From: Nephrocerus scutellatus
Lineage: Eukaryota; Arthropoda; Insecta; Diptera; Pipunculidae
Assembly (NCBI GenBank): GCA_947095585.1
Contig: OX352761.1
Coordinates: 36,791,260 to 36,855,259, forward strand
Direction of reading: 5' to 3'
Length of the DNA: 64,000 nucleotides
Below, piece after piece: positions 20,756-32,923 of this stretch (its first letter is position 1; each line of letters opens with the position of its first letter). Below the pieces are notes generated by a model. It worked only from the letters and a program-made list of their open reading frames with translations. It was not told the origin of the DNA and did no database searches. The translations under genes and the position numbers were made by a program.

Positions 20756-23700
20756 ATGCAGCAACAAATATTTGATCAAGCATTAGCTTCTATTGGATGG
20801 AACATACAAGGGGATAATCCAATAGCAAATGATGAAAACATGAAACTACTTAACTCAATGGCAGATTTGCTGCAAGAGAAGAAAAATATTGGATCTTCTC
20901 TACAAAGCCATGAAAAACGCGCTGAGAACATCCTTACACATATAAGCAACGCTGAGCTTAATATTTCTCATAATTTGGTAAACGTATTTCCCTATATTGT
21001 AATAAATAAATAAATAAATAGAGCGTATTTATAAATACCAGAAACTTCTTCAAGCGTACCAATCGGAGGTTAGGACTGAAACCCACCTGTATAAACTAGC
21101 TAAGTGTGAAAGCTCCAAACTGAATAAAGATTTGAAACAACTGAAGCAGGATTTGGTGTGCGCTAAGAAATATGAAGACAGCACAGAAAGTATAAAAAAT
21201 TAAAATAATAAATATATATTTTTAATATTGTTAATAAATGAATTTTAAAATGTTTAGAGGAACTTCAAAGACGAACAAAAACAATTGACGATATAACAAA
21301 TCGCATAAACTGGGCCAAGGCATCACTGGTAGAATGGCGGCTTGCTATGGAAGACGGAAATCAGGCGAACTTATTGATAGAGAAATATTGCAAGGAAGAT
21401 GCAGATAAGGCGATTAAAATGGATAATAAGCGCCGTATGTTACAAAACAATATTAGCAAAAACCGAAAAATCCTAATCGATACATACGAGGATCAGAAAT
21501 CTCTTGAACAAAATCTTAACCGAACGGCAAATTTATACCGTACCGCACATGCAGAACGTCGAGAATTGGTAGAGACTTGGAAGAATGCCATTAATCAAAT
21601 GAATCATAGGGAATCTGATATTCACACTCAAGAACATGAATTGGAAAGAATTGTTGCCTTATGTCAAGAGACGGGATCTGTGTTGAAGTACAACGTTAAT
21701 GAACTTAACGAAATGATTGCCAACAATCGAACTCTGGAGGAATCTATTGAATTATTGAATGCTGAAATATCTGCTATCAAGGAAAGGATTCAAGTCATAG
21801 CCGAAACAATAGCGTTGCGCAAAAATGATGTATGTTTAATTATCAGCCTTTATATTGTATATTAATTTAGAAATGGGTACAATTTTCCAATGTGGAACAA
21901 CATAATACATACATAAATACTGTCATTACAAATAAGTCCTGTATCCGTAGGTTTTGAACTGGGTTTAACTCATAAATCGATGACTTTTTTAGCCATGTCT
22001 GCCATGTCTGAAAAAGTTTAAAAAACGTATACCGATTGAAAAACATATAACCTGTTTAAAATTCAAGCAGAAGGTAGGAAAAACGTTTCTACTACAACGC
22101 TTCATACATATACAAAGTGCGGCAATCGAAGTGCTACACATATGTTAGTGCTTGATATAGCCACCATTTCTTCGAATGAGACGAGTCGAGTCTCTTAACA
22201 AAGGCATTGCATGCTGCCCGAGCGTTACCTGTTGGTATTTTGGTCCATTCTTAACGAAGAGCTGTCTTCAATGCGTCCACACTTTTGTCGAAACCTTGGC
22301 CTCTAAAATGGACCATATAAAGAAGTCTATTGGATTCTCGGCGCTGAGTCTTGTTCGAACGTCCAGAGGTTCTTACCAAATTTTTCTTATGTCCAATGTA
22401 GCAACACTTCATTAAATACCTTTTCCTGGTAGACTTTTTGATTCACTTTGACGCCCTAATCTATAAAGACTAGCGGAGAATGACCATTTGGAGTTACAGC
22501 TGTCCAAACCATCATAGAAGCCGGCGTTTATTTGCGAAAAGTAACTCGCTTGTCGAAATTTTTATCACGATAATTTTGTTTATTTACGTACTGTTTATCC
22601 GCAGGAAAAGCATACGGGCGGTCGAAACTACCATGTTTTCATTTTCAGTACAGAAATTTGAGTTTCATGTTATATTATAAATTGCAATGCATACATGATA
22701 AATTAACAAATTCAAATCAGTATTAAGCTACAAGTTTGTATTTTCAGAAGTTTTTGATTTGCGTCCCCGGAGACATGAATTAATATGATAAAAACAATGA
22801 ATAAAACAAATAAATAAACGATCGAAAGAAATTGGTGAAAAATTGTTAAATTGAATTCCAACATAATTTAACTTCATGTTAAAGTTTTAAATCTTTACTT
22901 TCACAAGGTTGGCATTCTGCGAAAAGAACTGCAAGGCTTGCATGTTAGGATTCAACAAGAGCGGCAGAGTAATCGCCAAGGAGTGCATAGAAACTCTGAC
23001 AAGGAAATCGAACTATCCGAATTAGAATCACTTTGTGTAAAGCTAGAAGATAAATGTACTTTTCTCGAAAATAAAAACACAACAGCTCAAGAAAGGCTTC
23101 AAGTCTTGGAGGATATGATGGACTCCGAGCAAAAGGCACAATATAATTTAAGCCAAGAGATTAATAGAGTTAATGGAATTATTTACCGTTCTCAGCAGCA
23201 GTTAGTCAATATCAGAAATGATGAAAAACTTGTAAACGTAAGTACTTTTATTTTATTAAATGGTTTTACTGTATTACTATTGTATTTTACTGTATTTTTA
23301 TATTAGGTCGAAAACGAAAGATTTAAAGTAACAACATCCGCCATGCAAAGGAGCCTACAGAATATGCAAAAGCAAATAGGTCGTCAAACAGATGTACACT
23401 ACGAACTTGTAAGTAGGAAGTTTTATCAAGCTTTTAAAAATAAATCTAATAGATTTTTCCATGTGAAGGCCTTCAAAGCAGTGGAGATCGAAAAAAGAAT
23501 TGCAAAAATTCAGGGTACCGTAGTTGATCCGACTGTTGAAAAAAATCATCAAGAGTACTTGTCCCAATTGGAAAAAAGATTTATTGAATCATCCAAAACG
23601 TTGCAATCCTTGCAGACACAAACGTCAAAACTAGATGAAAATATGAGAAAAATAACAATTTGTTTTAATAATGACATGAAAGACATTAAAAAGATGGTAA

Positions 23701-24348
23701 GTAAGCGTTTAAAAATATTAAAAAATAGGATTAAAAAGAAAGCCTCATTAAATATTATTAAACTCTAATCATAAAAGAACTATAGAATTAAAGAAGCACA
23801 AGGGTGTTGTGAAGGGGGTTTAAAAAAATTAAAATTGAATAACCAAGCAAATCAAGAAAAAATCGTGGAAATAAGCTTATTAAAAATGCGTGTTAACGAT
23901 TTGGATAATCAAATAACTCAGTGCGACAACAAGGCTTATAATTTAGAGAAACATCGAATAAAATTAAAACGAACAATTAAAGAGCGTATGGTTGAGATAA
24001 ATAACCAGTTCGAATTGCTAACCATCAAAAGAAAGCACATGTTAGAAGAGAGATATACACTGAAGGCTGATATGGGCGAGCGGTCTATTCGAGTTGACGC
24101 AGCCAAAGCACGCTACGAATTAACAACATTATTACTAGGAACCAATGATGATGGAACTCTGGTAACATCAACTCAGATAAAAATTGAGGCAGCTCAGGAA
24201 AAACTAATTCTTCTTGACGATGGTAATACTATTAATGAAAATGTCTTGAAGGCGGAAAATGAAATCAAAGCGATGGAGAAAACACTTAGTATGCTCAATA
24301 ACTCCAATAATTCATACCGGAAAACATTTCTGCAAATAGATGATAAAG
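20756..24348 (+). CDS. CCDC39: CCDC39 orthologue, seven exons, 3' end not found
   Basis: A long coiled-coil protein that, with CCDC40, forms the 96-nm ruler of motile axonemes and positions inner dynein arms and the nexin-dynein regulatory complex. Exons by frame and GT-AG sites: 20756-20977, 21024-21189, 21258-21829, 22908-23237, 23307-23408, 23469-23696 and about 23778-24348 (last start uncertain). Family matches include IQGDNPIANDENMKLL near the start, RTAHAERRELVETWKNAINQM in exon 3 and KAENEIKAMEKTLSMLNNSNNSYRKTF in exon 7. About 730 residues are visible, against roughly 940 in the human protein. A good donor (GGTATGT) ends exon 7, but no exon for the last ~150-200 residues is recognised; it may lie beyond a large transposon-filled intron. 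No internal stop was seen. Expected in testis and ciliated sensory neurons. Confidence 0.88.
22110..22680 (-). pseudogene. Tc1/mariner-superfamily transposase relic in a CCDC39 intron
   Basis: On the minus strand, across several shifts: MMVWTAVTPNGHSPLVFID.GVKVNQKVYQEKVF (about 22420-22520), WTFEQDSAP (about 22350-22365), LEAKVSTKVWTH, then LKTALR.EWTKIPTGNARAACNAFVKRLDS (about 22180-22310). These are the C-terminal half of a Tc1/mariner (maT-like) transposase with the catalytic QDSAP block. It is opposite to the gene and lies inside intron 21830-22907, so splicing should remove it. Confidence 0.8.
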
Positions 24349-24869
24349 GTATGTATGCAATACGTAAACATATTCCATTAAACTGGTCGTTTTGGCTTTT
24401 GTCAAATCTTTTTATTTTGTTATTTTGTACCATTAAATAATTGGAATAATGCAACGTGAGTGAACATAATTCTTTATTGAGAGTAACTTGAATATGTTTA
24501 CACAATTGGAGATTTACATAGAAACTTAGCTACATGCTATTACAACTACGTTTAAATTTTTTATCAGGAAATAAAATATTTAATTAAATAATGATGTTTT
24601 TTCTCTACATCAAATGATTAAATTTAATTCTATAAATTGAGAACAATAAAAAACAAATAACCAAACACAAAACACAAAAACAAGAGAACAAATACTTAAA
24701 CTACAGGTTTTTATATATATAATATATATACGAGTATATATTATTTATATATAATAATAATGATAACAATAATAATAATAATAGCAATAATAAATATAAT
24801 GATAAAAATATACATAATATTTTAAAATTTTACAAACTTTTAAGTGTTTGGAAAAATCTTTTAGAAAGT
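24349..24869. other. Intron or downstream DNA with AT microsatellites
   Basis: It begins with the splice donor of the last recognised CCDC39 exon. About 24712-24805 is a patchwork of TATATA and AATAATAATA simple repeats. No gene is recognised. Confidence 0.6.
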
Positions 24870-24906
24870 TTATTTAAGTACAATGATATTCTTCCAATAT
24901 TCGAAT

Positions 24907-25980
24907 CTAAATGAATATCTTCGGTTGAAGCAAAATAAGGACTATTTTGACACATTCTAAGATTTTATTTTGTTGTACTTGTAATGTTTTAATGTGAGTT
25001 TTGGTAGAGTTTTTAATTATTGGCGAACCATAACTTATCACTGGCCTCAAAATTACTTTAAATAAAATTAGTTTGTTATTAATGCTAAGCTTAGAATGCC
25101 AGGTTATAATACTGTACACAATTTTAATGCTTTTGTTAGTTTATTTAATTGTGTATTGTATATGTTGTTCAACAGTCAATTTCTTATCTAATATAATGCC
25201 TAAATATCTTACGTGATTTTCCCTTAGGAATTTCACATGTTCGTCTTCGAGCAAGAAAATGGCCTTCGTTTTTGAAATATTAAATTTAACTTGCCATTTA
25301 GTAAAGTAATCCGAGTATGTTAACATTGCTTCTCGTAATGACGTTACTATTGGTGCCCGAAATCTTGTGACAGTTTTGCAATACGGGCATATCAGACATA
25401 AAAATATTGTACAGAACTGGGCTCAGTACTGCCCCTTGAGGAACGCCAAAGGGAATTACGCGAGAACTTGTTTTTTGCTTCGGCAGTTACAACAAATGAC
25501 CGATCGCGTAGAAATGAATTGCAAATTCTACTAAGATATCTTGGAAAATTGTAATCGATCATCTTCGAAATTAAATCTGAGTGCCAGACGGAGTCAAAAG
25601 CTTTCTCAATATCACATAGAATCATACCAGTTGATTGGCTTTGATCCAATTTCGATTTAACGTGTGTCGTTATTTGATGTAACTAATGAATGGTAGACTT
25701 GCCTTTGACAAATCCGTATTGTTCCAAAGATATAATACTGTTGTCACTGATGTGCTGTTGTAGTCGTTTGAATTTAGTCCTTTCAAGAATTTTACTCAAT
25801 GAGCTTAACTTTTCGCAACTGACGATTTCTTCCCTGGCTTTAAAATAGCCATAATATTTGCATCTTTTCAAACTTTAGGATAATAGCAGTGTATAATGCA
25901 AGTGAATATGAACAAATGTAGAAATAATATCCCTGACCTAGGCAACTTTTTAATCAAGATGTTGTTGATTTGATCGACAC
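24907..25980 (-). pseudogene. Jockey-clade reverse transcriptase fragments
   Basis: Readable blocks from 5' to 3' on the minus strand: PNPKAHGVDQINNILIKKLP, YYPKVWKDANIMAILKPGK, LSSLSKILERTKFKRL...SLEQYGFVKGKSTIH, GMILCDIEKAFDSVWHSDLI (first catalytic Asp), KWQVKFNISKTKAIFL, VRYLGIILDKKLT and LYRPVISYG-like ILRPVISYGSPI. The YADD region falls in a damaged stretch near 25330-25400 and is not readable. Confidence 0.8.
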
Positions 25981-26908
25981 CATGTGCTTTTGGATTTGGA
26001 CGTTTTTTTTTATGATACATACTGTTCTTCTACAGTTGGAAGCTCAAGAAAAGTTGATGACGGAGTATGATCACTCGTAAAGGCGCGTACTTTGATTTTA
26101 ATTTCGTCGTAAAATATGGATTGGTGTTTCCCAAAGTGTTGTTATGAGAATTAGCAAATCTATCTGCTAATAGCTCAGCTTTTTCCAAATGTGTAGTTGC
26201 TATCACATAATCCTTTTTAAAACTGGCAAGTATTGACCACGTCTCTTCAGAACTTTTATTTTGATTTTATATTGATTGTTGATAGGCATACTTCATAATT
26301 TTTGGTTCCAATTTCCGATTTCCGATGGGGAAACGCTTTGACCATTTAATGGCTTATCCTTTAGTTTTGTGTTTATGAAGTGCTGGTAAATAACCCATCT
26401 GGCTTCCTTGAAACATGGACGAATATGAACATCGTTCCATTTAATTCGATCATCAAGATACATTTCAAAAACAACAACATGGTGTTCAGATCCTAAACGT
26501 TGTACATCGAAGTCACTGGTGGAATGATAGCTATTTGTTAGGCAAATATCAATAATGGATGGGTTCTATCTCACATTAGTAGGAAAGTAAGTAAACTCAC
26601 TAGAACGAAAAATTATGAAGTTCCCTTCTGCAGCGTTATCAAATAATATTTTGCCAGCAACATTAGATCTTCTGCAGTTCCAAAATCTATGCTTGGCGTT
26701 GAATTTGGTCTTGAATTTGGGAATTTTGGTCTTGATCACAGGGAGAATTTCATGTTGAAAAGATCTACTAATGACTGTTGCTACCCCTCCTCCTCTTAAC
26801 TCATCGTCGGAATCATTTGGGTTCTAATGATAATACTTTTGTAGTCTTGAGAAACTTTTCACTAATATAATTCGGATCTGCTGGTATTCTAATCGCTTTG
26901 GACAAGCG

Positions 26909-27490
26909 TTATAGTTGTTGTATGCTGACCGTTATAATTCGCACATCAAACTTTTCTATCAGAATTTTAGATTTGGGATCATCTTGAACTATATTTTCAG
27001 GGCAGAACCGCGATTTATGGGATTTTCCACATTTAACACATTTGGATGGAAGAAAGCAATGTCGAGCAGCATGCCCAAACGCCAAGCAGTTTGCACTCTG
27101 AGTTGGACCAAAATGTTTATTTGAATATAGTTGGAAGTTGTCCGAAAAATACCCAACTTGGCGGATTTCGCGAAGTTTCTCTAATGTCATATTATCGTTA
27201 ATTTTGTAATACAACAAAAAAATTCGGTGTTGTGAGTAACGGGGACTTTTAATATTCATTAATTTAATATATAAACGAGTTGCTCCAAGTTCACGTAGCT
27301 CAGCAGAAACTGTTTCTAATGATACTGATTCATCTAGCCCGTAAATAACAAACTTCTTTGTTTGATCTTCCTTTAACGAATGAGTGAAGAAATAAACTTT
27401 GCACAATTTGCAATAATTTTGAACTTCAGTATAATTATTTAAATTTGGAGCAAATACGTGTTTCCAACTGAGTAAGCTTAATGCGTACAT
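26909..27490 (-). pseudogene. Jockey-clade ORF1 (Gag-like RNA-binding protein)
   Basis: 193 codons. The middle (KKFVIYGLDESVSLETVSAELRELGATRLYIKLMN... HRIFLLYYKINDNMTLEKLREIRQVGYF) is the PRE_C2HC-type domain of Jockey ORF1. Zinc knuckles follow: NCLAFGHAARHC, whose first Cys is missing, and CVKCGKSHKSRFC, which is intact. The expected basic C-terminus ends early at a stop. ORF1 binds element RNA. Confidence 0.8.
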
Positions 27491-27660
27491 TCTAGTGGTT
27501 GGATGTTGCTTGTTTTGCTATTTCAATAATTACATTTTTGGTTGGAACTCTTCGGGTCCTACTATATTGGTCTCCAGTATTTCAAATTGATTCGTTCGAT
27601 TTATATTCACTGTTTGCATAGATCCTCCTGTGTGACGACGATTGTACCTGGTCTTGGTCT

Positions 27661-28348
27661 TTTTAAATTTGAGGTCTGAGATTCTTTAGAATCTGACCGT
27701 AATTTGTTTCGAGTTGTCTCATCTCACTCATCTCATCTTTTAGCGTTGTTTGAACTCCATTAATTTCTCCCTTGAGCGGTTCTTGAATTTCACTCATTTC
27801 ACCTCTTAGTTTTTCCAGCTTCTGATTTTGTTTATCAAATTTTGTATTAAGCTTCTTCTTCTTGGCTTTGTTTCTGCGATTGTTGAATTTGCTGTTCAAA
27901 CTTAAGGGTCAGTTTGGAATTTAACTGCTGATTTTGCTGCTCCAATTCTTTCTTTAGTTTTTCGCTATTCTGGTCCCACTTGTCACTAATTTGAAACTTC
28001 AAATCTTTCTAGGTTCATCTGTTTCTTCTCCTGACTCTGTTGCTGCGATTGTTGCTGCGTTTGTTGCCTCTGCTGGTCAAACTTGCTATTAATCTGTTGC
28101 ATAAGAACTGGCAACATTGCCTCCATGTTTACCACACCACAATTTTCTTCCAGAATAGACGATTTTCGCTCCACTAACTCCGTCTCAATTGAAAACACTT
28201 CACCAGCTTGCTGCTTTTCCCCTTTAACGACTTATTGCAATCGGAGAAATAACTCTTGCTTATTTACGGCAGTGCTTATACCTCGCCTTCCAAGCTCTTC
28301 TTTAAGCTCCTGGGAACTGTAGGATTTAATGTTCACTGCACTTTTCAT
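27661..28348 (-). pseudogene. LTR-retrotransposon Gag N-terminus (SAP-like plus Gln-rich coiled coil)
   Basis: It starts at ATG 28348 with MKSAVNIKSYSSQELKEELGRRGISTAVNKQELFLRLQ, a SAP-like helix-extended-loop-helix. A stop and shifts follow, then INSKFDQQRQQTQQQSQQQSQEKKQ and repeated K/E/Q coiled-coil segments (LNTKFDQQNQKLEKL-like). It sits just inside an LTR and PBS, so this is the start of a Gag. The rest of the element is replaced by the Jockey LINE. Confidence 0.65.
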
Positions 28349-28483
28349 TTTATTATTTACTGTTTGTCGGTTTGTAAAATTTCACTTAATTTATTTATTG
28401 TCTCAAAATTAGCAAAACCACCAATTAATTGATTGTTCAACGATTTGCAAAATTTTATTGTCTCAATTTACACGATTTGCAAA

Positions 28484-28501
28484 ATCCCACTTCTGACACC
28501 A
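28484..28501 (-). promoter_or_regulatory. Primer-binding site, tRNA-Leu type
   Basis: The minus strand reads TGGTGTCAGAAGTGGGAT, complementary to a tRNA-Leu 3' end (ATCCCACTTCTGACA-CCA). It is two bases inside the LTR end. Confidence 0.8.
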
Positions 28502-28503
28502 AT

Positions 28504-28850
28504 TGTTACGAAATTTGGGCTTTCGAGTTCGTAAAGGATAAAACACAACACAAGTTTATTAATTTACAAATCACAACTTTAATATTCAAACAGTAAGAAT
28601 AAAGCAAGTTCACAATTTATACTGGTGATAACTTTAAATGTACACAAGAAAGAACACTTATAATACTTGTACTTTACAATAATTCTCCGGGAAACCGCAC
28701 AAAGTACATAATGATTCAAACTTACAGGCGGTTACATTTCAAAACTCAAATAATCTTATAAGTCGTATGCTATTTTTAAATTCTCTATATTAACTTCACT
28801 TGCCCGTGGCTGGCTGGCCAAATCTTGTAATCAATTTGTAATCAAATTTT
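28504..28850 (-). repeat. 5' LTR (outer end unclear)
   Basis: In plus orientation it begins TGTTACGAAATTTGGGC next to the PBS, giving ...CGTAACA as the LTR end on the element strand. The outer end is not defined; sequence type changes to satellite B at about 28860. No second LTR is seen in the window. Confidence 0.65.
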
Positions 28851-28859
28851 TCTATTAAA

Positions 28860-29175
28860 ATTTGAGGCCCCTCGGGCCGCGGGGTCGGGGGGCTCCCATA
28901 CAATTTTTTTTTAATTATCAATTTTTAACGCACTTCCTAAAGCCCGATTTTCCTGAAATTTTGTACACATGTGTATTTCCGGTGACAATACTTTCGTTTA
29001 CAATTTGGAACTGATCGGGCCCCGGGTTCGTGGGGCTCCTATACAAATTTAAAATAAAATTTACCCGATTTTTTTCAAATTTTACCCACACGTGTATACC
29101 CAACAAACAATACTTTTTCTTAAATTTGGTAGTGATCGGGCCCCGGGTTCGGCCGCAAGGCCCTTATACATTTTT
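28860..29175 (+). repeat. Satellite B, two to three diverged copies
   Basis: The blocks CCCGATTTTCCTGAAATTTT, ACACATGTGTAT, ACAATACTTT and GATCGGGCCCCGGGTTCGTGGGGCTCC recur with about 120 bp spacing, as in the 12.2-14.1 kb array. Confidence 0.8.
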
Positions 29176-31005
29176 TTAATTTCTTATAGTGGCATCAGAT
29201 ACTGTCGTTCTTTAATGACTGTGTGTGGTGTGTGCTGCGCAGTCGGCAGGGTTTTGGTGGTGGAGAGAGAGAGTAAAATCTTAGCTCACGCACAAATGAA
29301 CCCAGCAAATGAAACGAGACATAAATGTTTTATGCTTAATTCAACTTACTTACTAATTTACTGCATTGTATTTTTATTGATGTTGTTTTTTGTTCTCGAT
29401 ATCAACTTACAGATAGAACAACAAGTTTTCACAATATTCGGTCATTTCGCGTTTTCATAAATTAGTTCAGAGCAGTCAAAGAGTTCTCAAGATAAATGCT
29501 CGTGTTTCTTATTTGCTCAGAGTATGAGCGTGCTCTAAGTGCTCATAATAAAATGAGCTGAGCATTTTCAAATTTGACATCTGATGTGAAATGTCTCTTT
29601 TGATGATTTTCACCTACAATAAAAAAAAAATTACCCAGGATCGAGGGGCTCCCATATGAATTTCTGCGATTAGAGAATTTAGATGAAAAATTTTAATTTT
29701 TATGGGTTGTTTTTTTAGTTCTAATTTTAGTACTTATTTTTGGACGAGCCTGTACATTGCGATTTTTCGAGGATTCGAACCTACTGCGCTACTTACTTCT
29801 AACAATATATATATATATATAGGGTGTATTATATATATATATATTAAAAAAATAAATAGGCAAAAACACACGCTGAAAAAATTCTTCTGCCTTGATTTCT
29901 GAAAAATAGACTTTCATCTTCAACGGAAATAATATCTTTGGCTCGCAGATTTACATACGCGGGTTTTGAAGCAGTAGTTGGTCCAAGAAAGAAAAGAAGT
30001 CTTCTCGAATCGATGAATTGCAGCTAAATTCCATTGAGCTGGATTTGTTTTGAAGGTTCTATAATTGGAATATTCCATTGCAGTTGATGTTTTCTTGCAT
30101 ATTTTTTATTTGTACCATCTTGATCATTCATTCAACAAAAGAGCAGTTACGTAAAAAAGTATTTTTATTCAAGTTTTTCAATTTTTTAAATAATTTATTT
30201 TATTTGAGTAGTTTTTAGAAGCAGAATTTTTGTTGACTTTCTGACTCAGTAGCTGTGCTTGCCTTTTTCGTTTGTTAGGCCTGGTACTGCACAAAAAAAG
30301 ATTAATAAATTTATATAAAAATGTTTATGATTCTGCTAAAGTTGATGACTGATTTTCAGCCTCCCAATTTATTTTGGTGAAGCAGACATGTAAAATTAGT
30401 TGATATGTTTTTGCTTAAACAACAAATCGCTTATATAAATCAACTAAAAAATTGTACAACACTGCTAAATGACAAATGGAATTTTTACATATTTATTTAG
30501 TCAATTTTACCAATTTTAATTATTAAAATTGATTTATAATTTTGTCTAAACCAACAATTAAATTACGTCAAACAACTAATTAAAATTTGTGAAGATAGCA
30601 AATCAAATTACATGGTTCTTAATATAAAATATATAAATTAGCAAAATATTTTAGGTAAATTTTCGCGAAAAAGTGTGAGCTGTCGGAAATGGGGGGGGGG
30701 GGGGCAAAAAAACAATTATTTGGTTTTGAATTAAAATGTTATTTATTTTCGATGGTAATACAATTCAATACAATTAATAATTATAATTCATACAAAATGC
30801 ACATATATTCTCCTTATTTAAAATGTAACTTTAAATATAATTAACTATTATTACTATAGTTATTAAAATCGTGTTTTAATTTTGACTACTTTAAGCCCAT
30901 TTGGTAAAAAAATTAAATTTGTGGAATAATGATTCAAACACGTTATATCAAAAATAATGTGAAAATTATTATTATCATTATAATCATTTAAAACTAGACA
31001 GTTAA
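29176..31005. other. Non-coding; simple repeats and a satellite B tail
   Basis: About 29625-29715 resembles the end of the satellite B array (GATCGAGGGGCTCCCATA ... AGAATTTAGATG ... TTTTTATGGG). 29804-29844 is (TA)n interrupted by GGGTG. 30691-30704 is a run of 14 G. 30380-30600 has loosely inverted AATTAGTTG-type words. No gene is recognised. Confidence 0.5.
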
Positions 31006-31009
31006 AATG

Positions 31010-31840
31010 TTTATTTTTTGAACGCTTCTGCAGTCGAACCAAGTATTCGGATCTCCATTTTTTCTAGAAGTCTTGCTGGATTTTCTGCATAAGCCGCCAT
31101 CTGTCCAGATGGGTTGATTTAATTTCGGTTAGATCCCTTTTGGGTACGGTGTTAAGTGGTGCGCCAGTTAGAAAATGTCCTGGTGTTAAAATCCTCCGGA
31201 TCTTCAGTTACCGGACAAAGTGGCCGCGAATTGAGGCATGCTTCGACTTGTGCTAATACCGTTGCATATTCTTCAAATGTGCTAGAGTTTCATGGATTTC
31301 ACACCGGCTTCCCATAATCCGCCGAAGTGAGACGCAGCGGGAGGGTTGAAATACCATGTTGTGCCGTTGGCTTGTATACGTTACGCGATATCTTCAGTCC
31401 AGTGCTTAGATGTGTGCAATTTCTCTGCTTCCAAGATGTTTGCAGCCCCTTTAAAATTAGTTCCACAATCAATGTATATGTTGGTACAGATTCCACGGCG
31501 TGTGGTGAAGCGTTTAAATGCTGTTAGAAATGCATATGTTTGGTAATCGCTTACTAACTCGAGGTGTACGGCTTTCGTACAGAAGCAAAAGAATTGTGAT
31601 TTTGTTGCACCGACCTTTCCAGGCCTTTAACTAAACAGGGCCTGCATAATCCACTCCTGAAGTCTGAAACGGTCTTGCCTGGTTAACTCGTAACGCTGGC
31701 AGGTTTCCCATTTGCTGCTGCATTTCTGTTGCCTTGTATTTGTAACATTTTAGACAGTTGTAAATACATTTTTGACCGCAGATCTGAGTTGCAAATATAC
31801 CGATCGGAGTGTTGCTATCATTAATTGTTGTCCACCAGCA
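31010..31840 (-). pseudogene. BEL/Pao integrase
   Basis: Readable pieces: GGQQLMIATLRSVY (zinc region), ARPFQTSG.DYAGP (first Asp region), YIDCGTNFKGAANIL (second Asp), WYFNPPAASHFGGLWEAGVKS (Glu) and the C-terminal DLTEIKSTHLDRWRLMQKIQQDFWKKW. The catalytic blocks are recognisable, but stops and shifts interrupt every few dozen codons. Confidence 0.8.
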
Positions 31841-32905
31841 TCACAGCATCCCTTTCTCATCAATAAATGGCGAAAGTCGTGCCAATTTGCTTCCTTTGGA
31901 GAAAGTGCTACCTTTTGTCATCATTATTATTTCGTCGGCGAAAAACTGTTGCTGTGCGATGGTAATCAAGCTTATTCGAGCCGAGCAAATTTCGTCTACT
32001 GAAAGTGGTCCCGATACACGAGTTGACATCTTTTGTGCCGTACGTCGCAAGTGCGTAAAGAAACGAAGCCAGTTAGCCGTAGCTCTAAGTAGACGAGGTA
32101 AAGATGAGAATCGAGTGAAGAGGTCATTTGTTTCAAAAGCGGTGAAGTGAACGCATAGATGAAAAACGTTTTTTATGGGGTACCCAGATGTGATGAACTC
32201 ATTTTTTGGTTTCTCAATCTCAGATGCCTTTGTTTCAAGATTTGTTTGTATAACTTCGAATGGTGGCTTCGATTGTTCATCAAACGAGAGGAGAATTTCA
32301 GGTCCATACCACAATTGATGGTTAATAAGGAGTTCTCTTGGACACAGTCCTTTAGAAGCCACATCGGCCGGATTGTCCTTAGACCGGACGTAGTTCCAAC
32401 ATGCAGGATCTATAAGTTCCTGGATTTCTGCCACTCTGTTGCCAACGAACGTAGTTCGAATATATGGTGCTGTCTTAATCCACGCAAGTGTAATTTGTGA
32501 GTCACACCAAGCAAATTATTTTGGAGATTGGAGGTCCATTGTTTTAATGGTTTGTATCAAGAGATGTGCTAGCAACAGTGCTCCACAAAGTTCCAACCGT
32601 GCCAGCGATTTAACTTTGAGTGGTGCAACTCTCGTTTTTGACACGATTAGATTGATGACATTTGTATCTCTGGTGGCGACTCGTAAGTATAATTCGGCCG
32701 CATAAGCCTTTTCTGATGCTTCGCATAAGCCGTGGATTTCGATCTCTGAATCATTAGTCAAGTGTACCCAGCGTGGAATCTCGATGTCGTTTAGTGCGGT
32801 GAGCTCCGTTTTCAGGTTATGCCATGCAGTAAAGATTGTTGGTGGGAGTTCAGAATCCCATGTTGGCTTTTCCTTCCAGATATCTTGCATTAAAATCTTA
32901 CCCAC
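31841..32905 (-). pseudogene. BEL/Pao RNase H region
   Basis: Two open pieces, 32516-32905 (IPRWVHLTNDSEIEIHGLCEASEKAYAAELYLR ... KVKSLARLELCGALLLAHL) and 31841-32434 (WNYVRSKDNPADVASKGLCPRELLINHQLWYGPE). This is the Pao-type RNase H and tether, with FCDAS changed to LCEAS in the active-site block. They read into the integrase zinc region. Confidence 0.8.
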
Positions 32906-32923
32906 AATGACACACGGAGAAAT

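Larger units (their letters stand above)
24870..27660 (-). mobile_element. Degenerate Jockey-clade LINE
   Basis: A minus-strand LINE with ORF1 at 27540-26909, endonuclease/linker scraps at about 26830-25990 (GGGVATVISR, PSIIDICLTNSYHSTSDF, HVVVFEMYLD) and RT pieces at 25980-24900. Many shifts and stops make it inactive. Its 5' side borders a gag fragment of an LTR element at about 27660, and its 3' side fades into AT-rich DNA. It may sit within a large CCDC39 intron. Confidence 0.8.

Noticed and set aside
29765..29800. A GGATTCGAACC word suggesting a minus-strand tRNA gene
   Set aside because: Only a B-box-like word is present; there is no A box at proper spacing and no acceptor stem.
30691..30704. 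A run of 14 G
   Set aside because: It may be a real homopolymer or a sequencing artefact; nothing around it gives it a function.
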